From the NCBI GenBank assembly GCA_951394405.1, contig OX596336.1, forward strand, positions 2,914,001 through 2,978,000: a DNA stretch of 64,000 nt, given 5' to 3'. The notes beneath the pieces were generated by a model. That model searched no databases and had not been told where the DNA came from. It worked only from the letters and a program-made list of their open reading frames with translations. The stretch is from Coprinellus micaceus (lineage: Eukaryota > Basidiomycota > Agaricomycetes > Agaricales > Psathyrellaceae). Shown piece by piece: positions 46,431 through 57,451 of the stretch (position 1 is its first letter; every line of letters starts with the position of its first letter). A program made the position numbers and the translations under genes.

Positions 46431-47479
46431 ATGCACCCAGTACTCGCAGAAATCGTGCATGTTAGCTTACCATACCTCTCTCTGCCTTAGCCACTGGGAC
46501 TAAACGAATTTTGGAACACCGTCTAGAAACACTACGCCTCTGAAAAGGCTCTAGACCCCAACCAAGGGCGGCGCACCATCGTTCTGCGTGCGTTGCACAA
46601 GAACTGGCCAACGACGCCTCCACCCAAAACTGCGCAGGACGTAGAGCTAGGTGTAAGCGCCCGTATACCAAGATTCCATTGATGCTTTGGTACGAAATCG
46701 ACGCGGTCTGCACAGGACATCGACGAGGACCTCTTCGACTATCTCGTTGAAGACGACGCGCCTGGTATCCTCATCCGTACCGATTACTCCAACGACGAAG
46801 CCTGGGCCATCTTTCACACCAAACTCCTCTCTGCTGAGCAAGACATCCTCAAATCTATTTCGCCTCCAGCAGCCGATGGTGAGGCAGGCTCATCAAGCTC
46901 ATCGTCGGCACCTCCTCAAGACGTCGACATGGTCGCAGTGGAAACCGGAGAAGGGGAAGAGTCGGATGACGAATCCGACGACTCCCCTCCTACGTCGATT
47001 ATCTCAATAATCAGTCCCGAACTACCAGAAGAACGTCAACTCTTCCAAAAAATCTCCAACATCGCCGCGTTGCGAATGATCAACGACGTTGACCTGCGAG
47101 CAGCACCTCCCCGCCCTCAAGGCACAAAAAAGGTCCAACCCCCACATCCTCTTATTGACCTTAACGACTGGCAAGAAATCTACATTGGCAAGACCGTCTG
47201 GATATATGACACAAAGTCGGTGACCGACGAAAGTGTCCGCTTGGTATCGCCTGCTGGTGACATCTACGGCACAGCAACGTGCGCCCTCCTTTTGCCTCAC
47301 AAAGAGGTTCGTATTCTGACGGAGTTTCCAGAGGGGACAGCTGGCGCTCACGCGTCTCACATGTCCCCGAACTTCAATTCAACATGTCCTACCTCGGTAT
47401 GCAAATCAACTTTGGTGGGCTCGACAGATGGGACTTCCCAGAACGCGAACGCAATCTCCGAGAGCCCGCCAATTTGTAA
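46431..47479 (+). CDS. Acidic protein of unknown function with an odd 5' exon junction
   Basis: About four exons, roughly 285 residues. MHPVLAEIVH begins at 46,431. A GT at 46,461 must be spliced; the nearest acceptor gives a 30 nt intron and then PLGLNEFWNTV with an in-frame TAG. Using the AG of that TAG as acceptor gives a 65-66 nt intron, the normal size, and joins to KHYASEKALDPNQGRRTIV. Further parts: FDYLVEDDAPGILIRTDYS, an Asp/Glu-rich stretch, LNDWQEIYIGKTVWIYDTKS, then a 59 nt intron and HVPELQFNMSYLGMQINFGG, GLDRWDFPERERN at the end. The folded parts look conserved, but I cannot name a family. Confidence 0.65.
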
Positions 47480-47581
47480 ATTAGCCTTGATAACCCCCAA
47501 GCATCCAACAATGTGACATGTTTAGAGGATTTTGTCATTTGCATCATAGGTAGGGCATCGCTAGTGGAACAAATACACTTT

Positions 47582-48867
47582 TTATGAGGTGACGGTCCAG
47601 ACACGGAGGGCGTTGTCGGTGAAGCCAGCGAAGAGGGTCTGGCCATCGGCGGACCAGGCGATGGAGACACACTCGGGTTGACGGCCCTCCTCACGGACGT
47701 CAGTGTAGGCGGGCTTGAGCTCGTCGACGATTGACCTTGAGATAAAATTAGGTTAGGGGATTGGACGATAAGGATCAGTGGTGCGCGCTTACTTGCTCTC
47801 GAGGTCGAAGATTTTGACGCAGGTGGCGGTAGCAGCACAGAGCCAGTAACGGTTGGGGGAGAAGACGAGGGCATTGACGACATCGCCAGCCTCGAGGGAG
47901 TAGAGGTGCTTGCCCTCGTTAAGGTCCCAGAGCATGGTGATACCGTCCTTTCCGCCAGAGGCAGCGAGGGAACCATCGGGGGAGACAGCGACGGTGTTGA
48001 TGTAGCCGGTGTGGCCGTAGTGGTTGGTCTTGAGCTTGAACTTGGAAAGCTCCCAGACCTAGAAGAGAAGGTTAGTTGACAATTCGAGGGAGAAGCGTCG
48101 ATGAAAGAGGCATCGGATGGTAAAAGGTCAGAGATCTTGGTGGAAATATAGTCTCATAGAGCGTGTGCTCTCTGAAGTAGCAAATATATAGGAAAACATC
48201 ACTCTTCGCAAATCGAAAGTCGGCACTAACCTTGACAACCTTGTCCCAGCCGGAGGAAACAATGACAGGGTTCGAAACGTTGGGGCTAAAGCGCACACAG
48301 GAGACCCTAAAACCGCGTCTGTTTTAGCTTCCTTTCCCCATAGCTATCCAGGGACGTGTTTGCGCACCACTCGCTGTGTCCATCCTCCTTAATGTCGTAC
48401 TTGCACTCGCCGAGGGTGTTCCAGAGCTTGATGGTCTTGTCGCGGGAGCCAGAGACGATCTGCCTGTTGTCGGCGGAGAAGCTGACGGAAAGAACGTCTG
48501 AGGTGTGGCCAACGAAGCGACGGGTGGTGGCGCCGGTGTTCAGGTCCCAGAGGCGGAGGGTGTGGTCCCAGGAGGCGGAGAGAGCGAACTGGCCGTCGGA
48601 GGAGATAACGACGTCAGAGACGAAGTGGTTGTGGCCGTGGAGAACGCGCTTGGGGTAGCCGTAGCTGTCCTCGTCGCGGGTCAACTGCCAGACGATGATG
48701 GTCTTGTCTAATCCGCTCGTAAGAGAAAGTCATCACGAATCAGAAAAATCAAGCAGACCTCGCGACGCGGACAAGATCATGTCAGGGTTCTCCGAGGACG
48801 TGGCGATCGCGGTGACCCATCCCTTGTGGCCCTCAAGGGAGCCCATATAACGCAGCGATTCGGTCAT
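47582..48867 (-). CDS. RACK1: RACK1 / G-beta-like ribosomal scaffold (Asc1/Cpc2)
   Basis: About six exons, roughly 315 residues, seven WD40 repeats. Blocks: [152 protein letters not shown] and [16 protein letters not shown]. The protein sits on the 40S head and links translation to signalling. One intron (48,059-48,230, 172 nt) is about three times the usual length and carries a C/D snoRNA. Start is 184 bases from the divergent nucleoside hydrolase gene. Confidence 0.97.
48121..48209 (-). ncRNA. snR24: C/D box snoRNA U24 (snR24/SNORD24) in a RACK1 intron
   Basis: On the minus strand the intron holds a C box (GTGATGT, 48,196-48,202) and a D box (CTGA, 48,128-48,131). Between them are two antisense elements, complementary to AGTAGCAAATAT and AGATCTTGGTGG; both occur side by side in 25S/28S rRNA, as I recall, and are the known U24 targets. 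In budding yeast snR24 also sits in an intron of the RACK1 gene ASC1, so both guide and host gene agree. The D' box is degenerate (about CTTCAGA). The short terminal stem is weak. Confidence 0.9.
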
Positions 48868-49051
48868 GTTGGATGCGGAGACGGACGATGTCGAGGACGA
48901 TTCCAGCCAACGACGACGGCGATGAGGTGTGGTCACAGATCACGCGCAGTCACACCCAAGCCACCGTGACAGAACTGTACAGTCATCGGCCCGGAACACG
49001 GGCCGCCCAATCTAAGCGCCGGTGCGCGCGCAGGAGAAGCGCTCGACCGCC

Positions 49052-50649
49052 ATGCAGCGAGTTCCTGTGATCAGTGAGTTCTGGCCCGTTGTAGCGGTGT
49101 CACTTCGTTGAGGTGTGCCTCCAGTCGACACAGACCCCGGTGTCGACGATATCGTCGCCATGTACTGCTCTCTGTCTCGGGAATCGACGAGGATCCGGCT
49201 GATCAAAGCTTAGTTTGCTGGCCATCGCTTCTCCGGAGATAGAGATCCTTGGCTATGTCACGACGTTCGGTGAGAAATCTGCTCGCTCACTCTGGATGTG
49301 ATTCGAACCCCTGCCAGGCAACTCCAATCTAGACGCCTCCTAGTGGGTCTCAACGGCTTCCCAGCCATCGATGACTCGACCTGACGCGCAAATCCCCACA
49401 GCACCAACATCCTGAAAACCTATCAGGCTATAGGCAGGCACCTTGATAAATACCCTGGAGATGCAGGGCGCTTCCCAAACTTCAGGCCCGAGACACCTCC
49501 CTTGTTGGCACGGGGGGCTCCTGGGCCCTTGGAGGGTGAGCTGCATTGCGCTGAGTACTTCCATGGAAACGATGGCCTGGGCGGCATCGACAGTCGCCAC
49601 CCCGATTTGAACCTGAAGGACGAGTTTGTGAAGGAGGCCAATCGTTCTCTGAACATCGTGCAGGGCGATGGGATCACTGCCATCGCCAACCTCATTCGCG
49701 CGCGACCTCAGGGTTCCATAAGCTATGTCGCCCTGGGACCCCTCACCAACCTCGCGCTGCTGGCCAAACAAGATCCTGAAGCCATCTCCCGCGTTGGGCG
49801 TTTCGTGATCATGGGCGGTTCACTCGACGTTCCGGGAAATACCACCCCTGTCGCTGAGTGTATGTCCTTTTCCTTTATGCCCGACTCACCATTCACGTTG
49901 CCCAGTCAACTTCTTTGCAGACCCATTCGCCGTCAAGGAGCTCATCTGCTCTGGTGCGAACTCCGCTTTGCCCCTCGACCGAGTACTCATACTCTCACTG
50001 GATGTTACCACATCTCACGAGCTCCCATTCCCCCTGTACGCGAAGCTCGTGGATGCCGAGTTTGCCTCCACCCAGAAACCATCCTCTCCTGATAGCAAAC
50101 CCCCCGTGACCCACTTTACGAGCTCCTTCCTTGAACGGACAAGGGAGATCATGCTCGAATTTGGAAAGGATGGGATGGAGTTACACGACATTGCTGCGGT
50201 TTGGGCGGCTATGGCCAACCCTCCGTCCCTATGTACCGGGTCACAGGACCCCTTCCCCTTGTCAGAAGGTTGGGGGGCACGGAAGCGCGTCTTTGACATA
50301 GAAAGGTCAGTAGTATGGAACCCCTCGTGATGGCGGCTCAGCGCTCAGCACTCACTCTTTCACTAGGACGGGAGAGATTACCCGCGGCATGCTGGTGGTA
50401 GACCGCAGGGAGGACGCATCGGCATACGCTCCTGGCGCCAATAGGGCTGAGGTACAGAAGCTCCTCAGCGGCAAGTTACATATCAATGACGACCTTTGGG
50501 AATCTACATCTGTCCCGGCTCAAGTCGAGGTGGAGGAGGAGCCAGCCGAGAAAGAGCCAGAACACGGTGTTTGGGTCGTCACACATACCCCCGGGGTAGA
50601 GGCTCTGCTCCGCTTGCTGCTCAAGCGGATCTGGAATGCCGAATTGTAA
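49052..50649 (+). CDS. Inosine-uridine-type nucleoside hydrolase
   Basis: About seven exons, roughly 400 residues. MQRVPVI joins to IDTDPGVDDIVAI, the calcium-binding motif that defines the family, then LLAIASPEIEILGYVTTFGN, NILKTYQAIGRHL, ARGAPGPLEGE, EYFHGNDGLGGID, SISYVALGPLTNLALL, FVIMGGSLDVPGNTTPVAE, FNFFADPFAVKELI and MELHDIAAVWAAMANP (catalytic His region). The enzyme splits ribonucleosides into base and ribose for salvage. Introns are GT-AG; the fourth starts with GTGGGT after the DAS-Tyr codon. Compact divergent promoter with RACK1. Confidence 0.93.
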
Positions 50650-50755
50650 TGCGATATTGGAATAACAGACAGAGGGGACGATCTAATGGGTGGATTGTAC
50701 TAGCACATGTAAATTGTAGCCTGGTCAAATAGAAGGTATCGTACACGGGCCCGTG

Positions 50756-52968
50756 TTAGAAAACTGACGATAGAATTCTTTCGTATGCCGAATCCTGAGC
50801 GTTATCCTTGGACATTTCGTTCTCATGCTCGTGCCGCATAAGTTCCAATTCCGACTGGATATCAATGTCTTCAAGTGGGACGAGGGTATCGTTCTTAACA
50901 TACTTGCAAACTGCGTAGCCGAGAGGGACTAGGATGCTGGGATGATCATTTGTGAGTAAGACGGCAAACAGAGCAGGGATTGACGCATACCAGTTGAGGT
51001 AGTTATGTAGGAAGCCCCCTATGTTGAAGCCGTCAATGAGTGATACCCATCCACTGGTGAGAACTACCAAGACGTTCATGACCAGTGCGAAGTACTTGTG
51101 AACGCATAAGTCAGTCTCGTTAAGGCACTTCGAGGATCGCTGGGCTTACAGTTAGGAATGGTTGGTAAGGACTCTTGTATGGCAGTTGATCTCGTGAAAT
51201 GCCTTGCTTGCGAAGCGCTTCATAGAACCTGAGGTAGGCAAAGCAGATGACTATCCAGGAAACGAGTCCTGCCGTTGTGACGATCGATACGAGCCAGATG
51301 AAAACCTAGGTATGGCCACGATTGTGGAGTTAATGCGGGGTCGTTCCAGAACCGAATAGCACTTACCTGCATGGCATCGCTGTTGAGGCTGAGAAGGGCA
51401 ATTAAACCCCATGCCGATGACACAAGCACGGCTTTGTATGGTATTCGATATCGGTTTAGTGACAAGAAGGCTCTAGGGGCGTGTCCATCCAATGCTAGGC
51501 CGTGGAGCGTCCGCGAAGCAAGGAAGGTGCAAGCGTTGGCAGAGCTCACAGCGGAAGTTAGGATCTTCATCTCGTTAGGCTCTTCCGTGCGTTGGGACAA
51601 CGATAAACGCTTACCGCCGCATTGAACGCTGACGCTATACCCTATTGCCTATGTTAACGATACAACCGCTAGACGTAGGTGGGGCTCACCTTGATGCCTG
51701 CTCGAGAGAAGGCAATAACGAACGGACTCTGAGTGACACTTTCTCCGAAGGTCAACCGCGGATCGTTTGCGGGAACCAGCAAGGATATAACGAAGATAGA
51801 AAGCACGTAGAACAGTACCACCCGGATGAAGGTCCTCTGAAGGGCGGCCGGGATGGACTTGCGAGGGTTGCGGGTCTCGGCTCCCGCAATCGCCACAATT
51901 TGGACGTTTCCGAACGCAAATGCGGCCGATATCATAGTCGACCAGAAGCCAATAAACCTTCCCTTCCATCCCCGAACTCCATATTCGCGGAATAAAGGAT
52001 AAGGTGGACTCCAGTAACGGAAGCCGATACGCTCCTCTCCAGTAAGGAGTCCAAGGTCCAGCAAGAGACCGGAGATAATAAAGGCGACGATAAACGCAAT
52101 CTATGAGAGATTATTCGTGGGAGCTCGGGGAAGTACAACTGAATTTGTCGAACCTTGCAAAAGGCGAAATAGAATTCGAATTCGCCGTAGAATTTGACTG
52201 GAGCGAGGTTGATTGCGGTTATTCCTAGCCATAGAACCCTGTATCAGAGTCAGAGCCACCTTCTTTTGGAGTGAGATTCGGTCGTCATACAGTACGGGCA
52301 TGGCGACGTTCTGGTTCGGGTTCCAATATCCAAGCAGAGTAACGGCAGCTGATACTTCTGCAGGCATTGTGATTGCCATGGAGTACCAGAAGTTCCACCT
52401 GGGTACGGTTAACTAGTGTGAGGAAGGGAAGGCCTCTCCGAACCTACCCTGTTACGATACCCGCGCTATGGTCTATCCACATTGTGGCATGCCGCACAAA
52501 TCCTCCGCCGACGGGCTTGAAAGAAGACATCTCGGCAGAGATAAGAGCTGAAACAGAAGCCAGGTCAAAGCCACACGTAGGCGGAAGCGCTGCGGATTAT
52601 CGACCCACCAACAGACGCAGTTACGCAACCCATCTGCAATTTGCATAGCATGAGAATTCCCCTCGATACCATGATAACATGTGGGGGCTCACGAGCAAGA
52701 AACCAAGGACACAGCCAAGGGGACCAGCTTGAGCAAGGGCTTTCCCACTAGATAGGAACAGGCCTGTGCCTATCATACCTGCCAGCGCAATCATGGAAAG
52801 ACTGCGAGGGTTCGTCAATCGAGATCCAACGCGCAGCCAGGCAGGCGAAACTCACTGGCGCTCGTGCAGGCTTCTCCTGGTTCCCCCATCACCGTGGTCC
52901 AGATCTTGCTCTACGTCACTCCCTTCTGCCCCGGCAGGGGTGGTCGGCAGGGGTGCGTACTCATGCAT
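50756..52968 (-). CDS. Amino-acid permease (YAT/APC family)
   Basis: About ten exons, roughly 540 residues. The start at 52,968 (MHEYAPLPTTPAGAEG) gives a short soluble N-terminus; then HLSMIALAGMIGTGLFLSSGKAL, the family motif of helix 1. Later parts: GGGFVRHATMWIDHSAGIVTGWNFWYS, MPAEVSAAVTLLGYW, AFAFGNVQIVAIAGAETRNP, RKSIPAALQRTFIRVVLFY, ANACTFLASRTLHGLALDGH and FLSLNRYRIPYKAVLVSSA. About 12 membrane helices are expected. It imports amino acids at the plasma membrane; substrate not predictable. The last exon may have an extra intron near NYLNW. Divergent from the bZIP gene (423 bases). Confidence 0.9.
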
Positions 52969-53391
52969 TGCATGAACCAAGGAGAGAAGGGGGAGATCAC
53001 GGTTGAGGTTCAACTTGTAATGAATGAAGCGCCCACCTGGTTCCGTTGCCTGGGGCCTGCCAAAACGGGATACGTAGATATGTCAAAATCAAATTGAAGT
53101 CCCCCCCTCCGCTCACGGCCTTTTCCTTGGCCTGCACCGGGTCAGTGGCGCCCCCCTTGAGTACCCGACAAGTGGCAAGAAGCAAGCGAAATGTGAGTGT
53201 CAGAGGGTAGAAAAGGGAGTGACATTCAATACTGACGTCGCCAAATTCGATCTCCGCCCGGTAGTGGGTTGCGCCATTTTCGAGCAAAGTTGTCCAACCC
53301 AGTACTAAGTAAGCATGGACCTTGATACACTGCTTCCCAGTATAAACCCCTCCTTCCCGCATGCCTTTACACTGAATAGTCTTTTACCACC
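52969..53391. other. Divergent promoter region of the permease and bZIP genes
   Basis: About 420 bases. It has a TATA box near the bZIP end (53,341-53,346). No gene inside. Confidence 0.5.
53341..53346 (+). promoter_or_regulatory. TATA box of the bZIP gene
   Basis: TATAAA lies 46 bases before the ATG at 53,392, within AGTATAAACCCC. The distance is good for a core promoter. Confidence 0.5.
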
Positions 53392-54215
53392 ATGACTCGA
53401 GGTCGCAAAAAGGATCTCACCATCCCGCCCACCCGCGCCCTCGTCCAGCAACGGGACTACCGTGCTCGCAAGGCTCACTACGTCTCCGAGCTCGAGGAAC
53501 GATGTCGAAAGGCAGAAGAGGAGAATGCTCAGCTCCGGAAGGACCTCGAGCTTGCCAGGGCGAGCCTTTCGGTGCCTTATCTCTTCAATCCCTTGGCTGT
53601 ACGTACTCGACCGTTCTACCAATGAGGCAGTCACTGACGCGCCCGTTCGATAAGACCGAGCTGTCAGCAGAGCTGCAGCATAATATGTCGCTAGTAGCAA
53701 GCTCGCTTGCCAAGTTCCAGGACTTTGCCAGGCAGCACCCTCTACCTGAGGGTCCGTCGCGGGGGCTGCAGCTACCTCCGATACAGGACTGTATTCGTCC
53801 CGGACATCCCCCTTTCTCGCCCTCCACAACCATACGAACGTCTCCTACACTTCACCCTTCTCCGCAACTTCATACATCTCCTCGCTCCATCCAGCACCCT
53901 CAACCGCTTCATGTTCCCGAGGCCGTACCTCCAAGAGGGCTCAAACGTCTATGTCGGGAAGAATCTCCACCGTCCAGTCGCTCGGACAGTGGAGGTGCCT
54001 CCAGTTCATCTCGCTACGATGGCCAACGCAGCTCGACCCCAGAGTCTGAATGCTGCGGCGGTATGTTCGACTGCTCCGAATTCTGTGAAGAGGAGCACGG
54101 GCATCGCGCAAATAGCACGCACGCGCCAAGTCCTTCGCCTCCGAGGTACCAACGGTCGGAAGAACGCTTTCCCCCGCCGTATCGCTCGCATGCTCAGCTG
54201 CAGCGTGCTTCATAG
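53392..54215 (+). CDS. bZIP transcription factor, beside ACR3
   Basis: Two exons, about 255 residues. Residues 1-60 form a bZIP: a basic region (GRKKDLTIPPTRALVQQRDYRARKA) and a short zipper (LEERCRKAEEENAQLRKDLEL). The QRxYRxRK pattern is Yap/Pap1-like, but the usual Asn of the basic region is missing. A Pro/Ser-rich middle follows, and a Cys-rich patch near the end (ESECCGGMFDCSEFCEEE) could sense metals or arsenite, as Cys do in yeast Arr1/Yap8. The neighbouring gene, on the opposite strand, is an ACR3 arsenite transporter. Regulation of ACR3 is therefore a reasonable guess, not shown. Confidence 0.85.
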
Positions 54216-54421
54216 CTTCTCCTTCGTCCTTTGTATGTCGTATCACAGACGCATTCCCTTGCTATCTATCGCTCCCATTCATCCGCTATCTGTTGTTTTA
54301 TAGTTTACTTCCTGGGTTCGCAGCCAAAGGGCACTATTAGTAGTATAGCTGTACAGAGTTGTACAGAGTTCCATAATGTGAGTTGTAGCTATTGGGGGAT
54401 AGATAAGGATTTGAGTTCATT

Positions 54422-55865
54422 CTACGCGACCTGTACGGACGAACCCCTTCGGACCCAAGATAGCTTGACACGCAGATACAGTGCTACCCATGTCAACGCA
54501 AGTAGCACGGGCACCTCAATCAGGGGCCCAACTGTCGCAGCGAGTGCTTGTTCTGAATTGACGCCATAGATCGAAATCGCGACAGCAATAGCCAGTTCCT
54601 GACGTATGCCGAGCGAGCAGAAACCAATATCAATTTCAGATTCCGAATATCATGAAAGGCACGAGGACGTACGAAGTTGTTACTCGCAGCAGTGAACGCT
54701 TGCACGACGGCCATCTTGTATCCGTAAAGTTGGTGCTCCGCCGATTCGCGACGGGAGAAATGCCATATGACGAAGAAAGTTATGCTCCACATGATCATGA
54801 AGTAGAGGATGAGAGGGACAAAAACCCGGAATACGGGGCGAACGTTCGCGACGATGTTTCCACCTTGGTACGCGAAAAGAATGAGGATGGTGTACAGCAG
54901 GCCAACGAGGGCAACTGGACCGAAGATGGGGAGGAACTTCTTGTCGAGGAATTCCTTGCCTGCAATCTTCCATACTCCGTAACGAGTCACTACCCCAGCG
55001 ATCAGAGGTATCCCGAGGTACTGCAACGCGGGGAAAACCTTGAGTTACACTCGTACACCAAGATTGCGAAGCACTCACAATCAAAACCGAAACGGCAGTC
55101 TTCCCATACCCAACACGGAGATCCGCCTGGCTCTCATGCCCAATGATATTGATAAAGAGCAGAGCAAATGGCGAATATAACGCCATCTGTAGAATGGCGT
55201 TCACCACGACCAAAATGGCACAATAATTGCTGTCTCCCTTCGCAAGGTCGTTCCAAATCATAACCATGGCGATACAACGGGCTATCCCAATCATGATCAC
55301 ACCTATACGGTAGTGAGGGAGGTCGGGGAGAGTTGCCCATGCCAGGCCGAGCATGACGAAGGGCCCAATGATCCAGTTCAGGACGACCGAGAGCCCAATA
55401 TGCACCCACAAGTGCCGCGAACGGAAGAGGCCTGGGATGCGTTCGTATTCCACTTTGGTGAGGACGGGCCACATCATGACAATGAGACCGATGGCAATGG
55501 CTGTATGGATGACCACCAATGAGCCCAATATTTTTTTCGTTAACGAGTGGAAAAGCATACGTGCTGAGACCCCGTAAAACTTGACCGTGTCCAGCGCGTC
55601 CTTGACCTGTGGGGCGTATTGTCCGATTATAACCCCCAGAATCATAAAGATTAGGATAATGGGTGTGAGCAGTCTGTCAACCCAGCTCAGCTCCTGGAAG
55701 ATATCTATATACAGCGTCGGTGCACGGTTTCCTTTGAGGTGCGGGGAGTAGCGTACCTTTAGCCGAGACTTCAGGTGAAGTCGCGTCGGCCCTGGATCTG
55801 GATTTGTTCTCGTCCTGGGACGAATGCGGGCCCTTGAATTCTTGAGGGTCTCCTTGCGTCGACAT
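54422..55865 (-). CDS. ACR3: Arsenite efflux transporter ACR3 (ArsB/BASS superfamily)
   Basis: About five exons, roughly 430 residues. A soluble Ser/Lys N-terminus (MSTQGDPQEFKG) precedes ten likely helices: LSWVDRLLTPIILIFMILGV, VHTAIAIGLIVMMWPVLTKV, HIGLSVVLNWIIGPFVMLGL, HYRIGVIMIGIARCIAMVMI (with the Cys that is essential in the family), NYCAILVVVNAILQMALYSP, YLGIPLIAGVVTR, PLILYFMIMWSITFFVIW and an end with LTWVALYLRVKLSW. Acr3 exports arsenite by proton exchange. Stop at 54,422. Convergent with the bZIP gene, 206 bases between stops. Confidence 0.93.
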
Positions 55866-56164
55866 GGCGTTGGGGTAGGGTGAGAGGTCATTTCAACGAA
55901 AATACAGCTTATAACACAATGCGACACTGCAAGCGACTTTGATTTCGAATTTGAATATCAAATGGTCAGGTGACCGTATGATACGAGGGCGCCGCCGAGA
56001 TCCAAGCATCGGGCGCTTAGTGTCAGTGGATGGATCTTCAAGGGGCGTTCGGGTAGAGATAAGCTTGAGGCGTATGACACAGGCCATAAACGAACGTACA
56101 AAGTCGTAAGTATCGTAAAGTGGGTACGTATGGTTGTAAAGACCAACATTGGGCAAGAGAGACG

Positions 56165-57451
56165 TCACAGATGATGAACTTCGAAAGGATGCCGGACGAG
56201 CTCATCGTATAGATCGGCCGGGAGGTCTCGGACGAGGGTGACGGCAATGCCGATGACGGGGAGAGCCTCGAGGGGTGGAAATGTGCGCAGCAGGCGCATT
56301 GGGCTGTAAACATGATATTAAAAACCGCCGCTGCTGAGGATGAGAAGGAGAGCAATACCTCGAGGAAGCCATAACCTCATCCCGAATGAGGAGCAATTGC
56401 GCGATGACGCACAGGACGTTGAGGTGGACGCCGAATGCAAGAAGGAAATCCCATAGCTGCAGGACTTGGTCGAGGGGTGGCGTGCAGGCACACAGTGTGA
56501 GAATAGCTTCAGAGAAGAATTAGCAACAAGGCGCAGCGCAATTCAAGGCGTGTCAAACACACATGCAAACGCGTAGATTTCCGCAGACAGGTTCTTCGAG
56601 CGTAGGTGCGCATAGAGCTCTGGGTCAACGAATTTGAGACAGCGGTCAAGGAGCTGGAAATGAACCGGATTGGAGACAAAAGGTTTCGAAAAGGGAGGGT
56701 TCGCGCACCTTCAAGCCCCTATGTACACCCTCCAGTGTTGGCTGTACGTATAGCGGGCACGCCTCCTCGATGAATTTTGAGAAACAGAAGAAGGCTTCAA
56801 TCTCGGACGGCATGGTGTAGAGGAAAGGCGCTGCAAGCACATTCATGCCTTGGACATAGCTGAAGCCCAGTTGGTCGTCGGGTAGATCTGAAAAGGAGGT
56901 CAGCCAACCCTAGCACGACACGAGAAGTAGCCAGCGCACCGTGGTTCCTCCACACGAACGCGTCCAGCAGTCTCACCAGCATATCCTCTCTGACCCTCTC
57001 CTTGAACCCCTTGTCCGTGGCCAGCGTCCTGCAATTACCACGCCCCTGAACAACATAAGCGGACAAGGTGATGCACCAAAGCTCACCTGAAGGTATCATT
57101 CCGAATCTTCTCCCGCACCTCGCAAGGCCCCTTCGCAATATAGCGCAAGTATGTATCAGTGGGTACTTCATTAACGCGCAGCAGGATCTTCCATATCCTT
57201 GGGCGGAGTGTTGGGTCCTGCATGAGCGTGAAAAACGTTGCTCAATCGTCACATCCAAGTAGAGAACTATAAGGGTGGCGTACAGCTTTCGACGGAATTC
57301 CCTCGACCAAGATCATCCTCCTCAACCTCTTCGTCCCATCGTCCACCTCCCCATTACGCGACTTCGACCCTGGGCGGGGCTGATTCAGAAGCTTGTTGAA
57401 TGCATGCGCTGTAGAGTCCGCCGCTGAGGACGGCGTCGATTTCGGGGGCAT
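56165..57451 (-). CDS. BUB2: Bub2/Cdc16-type TBC GTPase-activating protein
   Basis: About seven exons, roughly 360 residues. MPPKSTPSS at 57,451 leads to FNKLLNQPRPGSKS, KRLRRMILVEGIPS, DPTLRPRIWKILLRV (TBC start with the Arg-Pro-x-x-Trp signature), YIAKGPCEVREKIRNDTFRT, LLDAFVWRNHD, LGFSYVQGMNVLAAPFLY, EAFFCFSKFIEEACP, LQLWDFLLAFGVHLNVLCV and IRDEVMASS. Bub2 with Bfa1 is the GAP for Tem1 in mitotic exit and the spindle position checkpoint. The usual IxxDxxR motif of TBC domains is seen as IRNDTFR. An in-frame ORF extends upstream to 57,790 but shows no TBC features. Sure of family. Confidence 0.92.

Noticed and set aside
49285..49310. Another GATTCGAACCCC tRNA-like string
   Set aside because: It is within a nucleoside hydrolase intron and lacks the rest of a tRNA fold.
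11720..50649. Nucleoside transporter and nucleoside hydrolase as one pathway cluster
   Set aside because: They are 35 kb apart with many unrelated genes between them, so a functional cluster is not supported.
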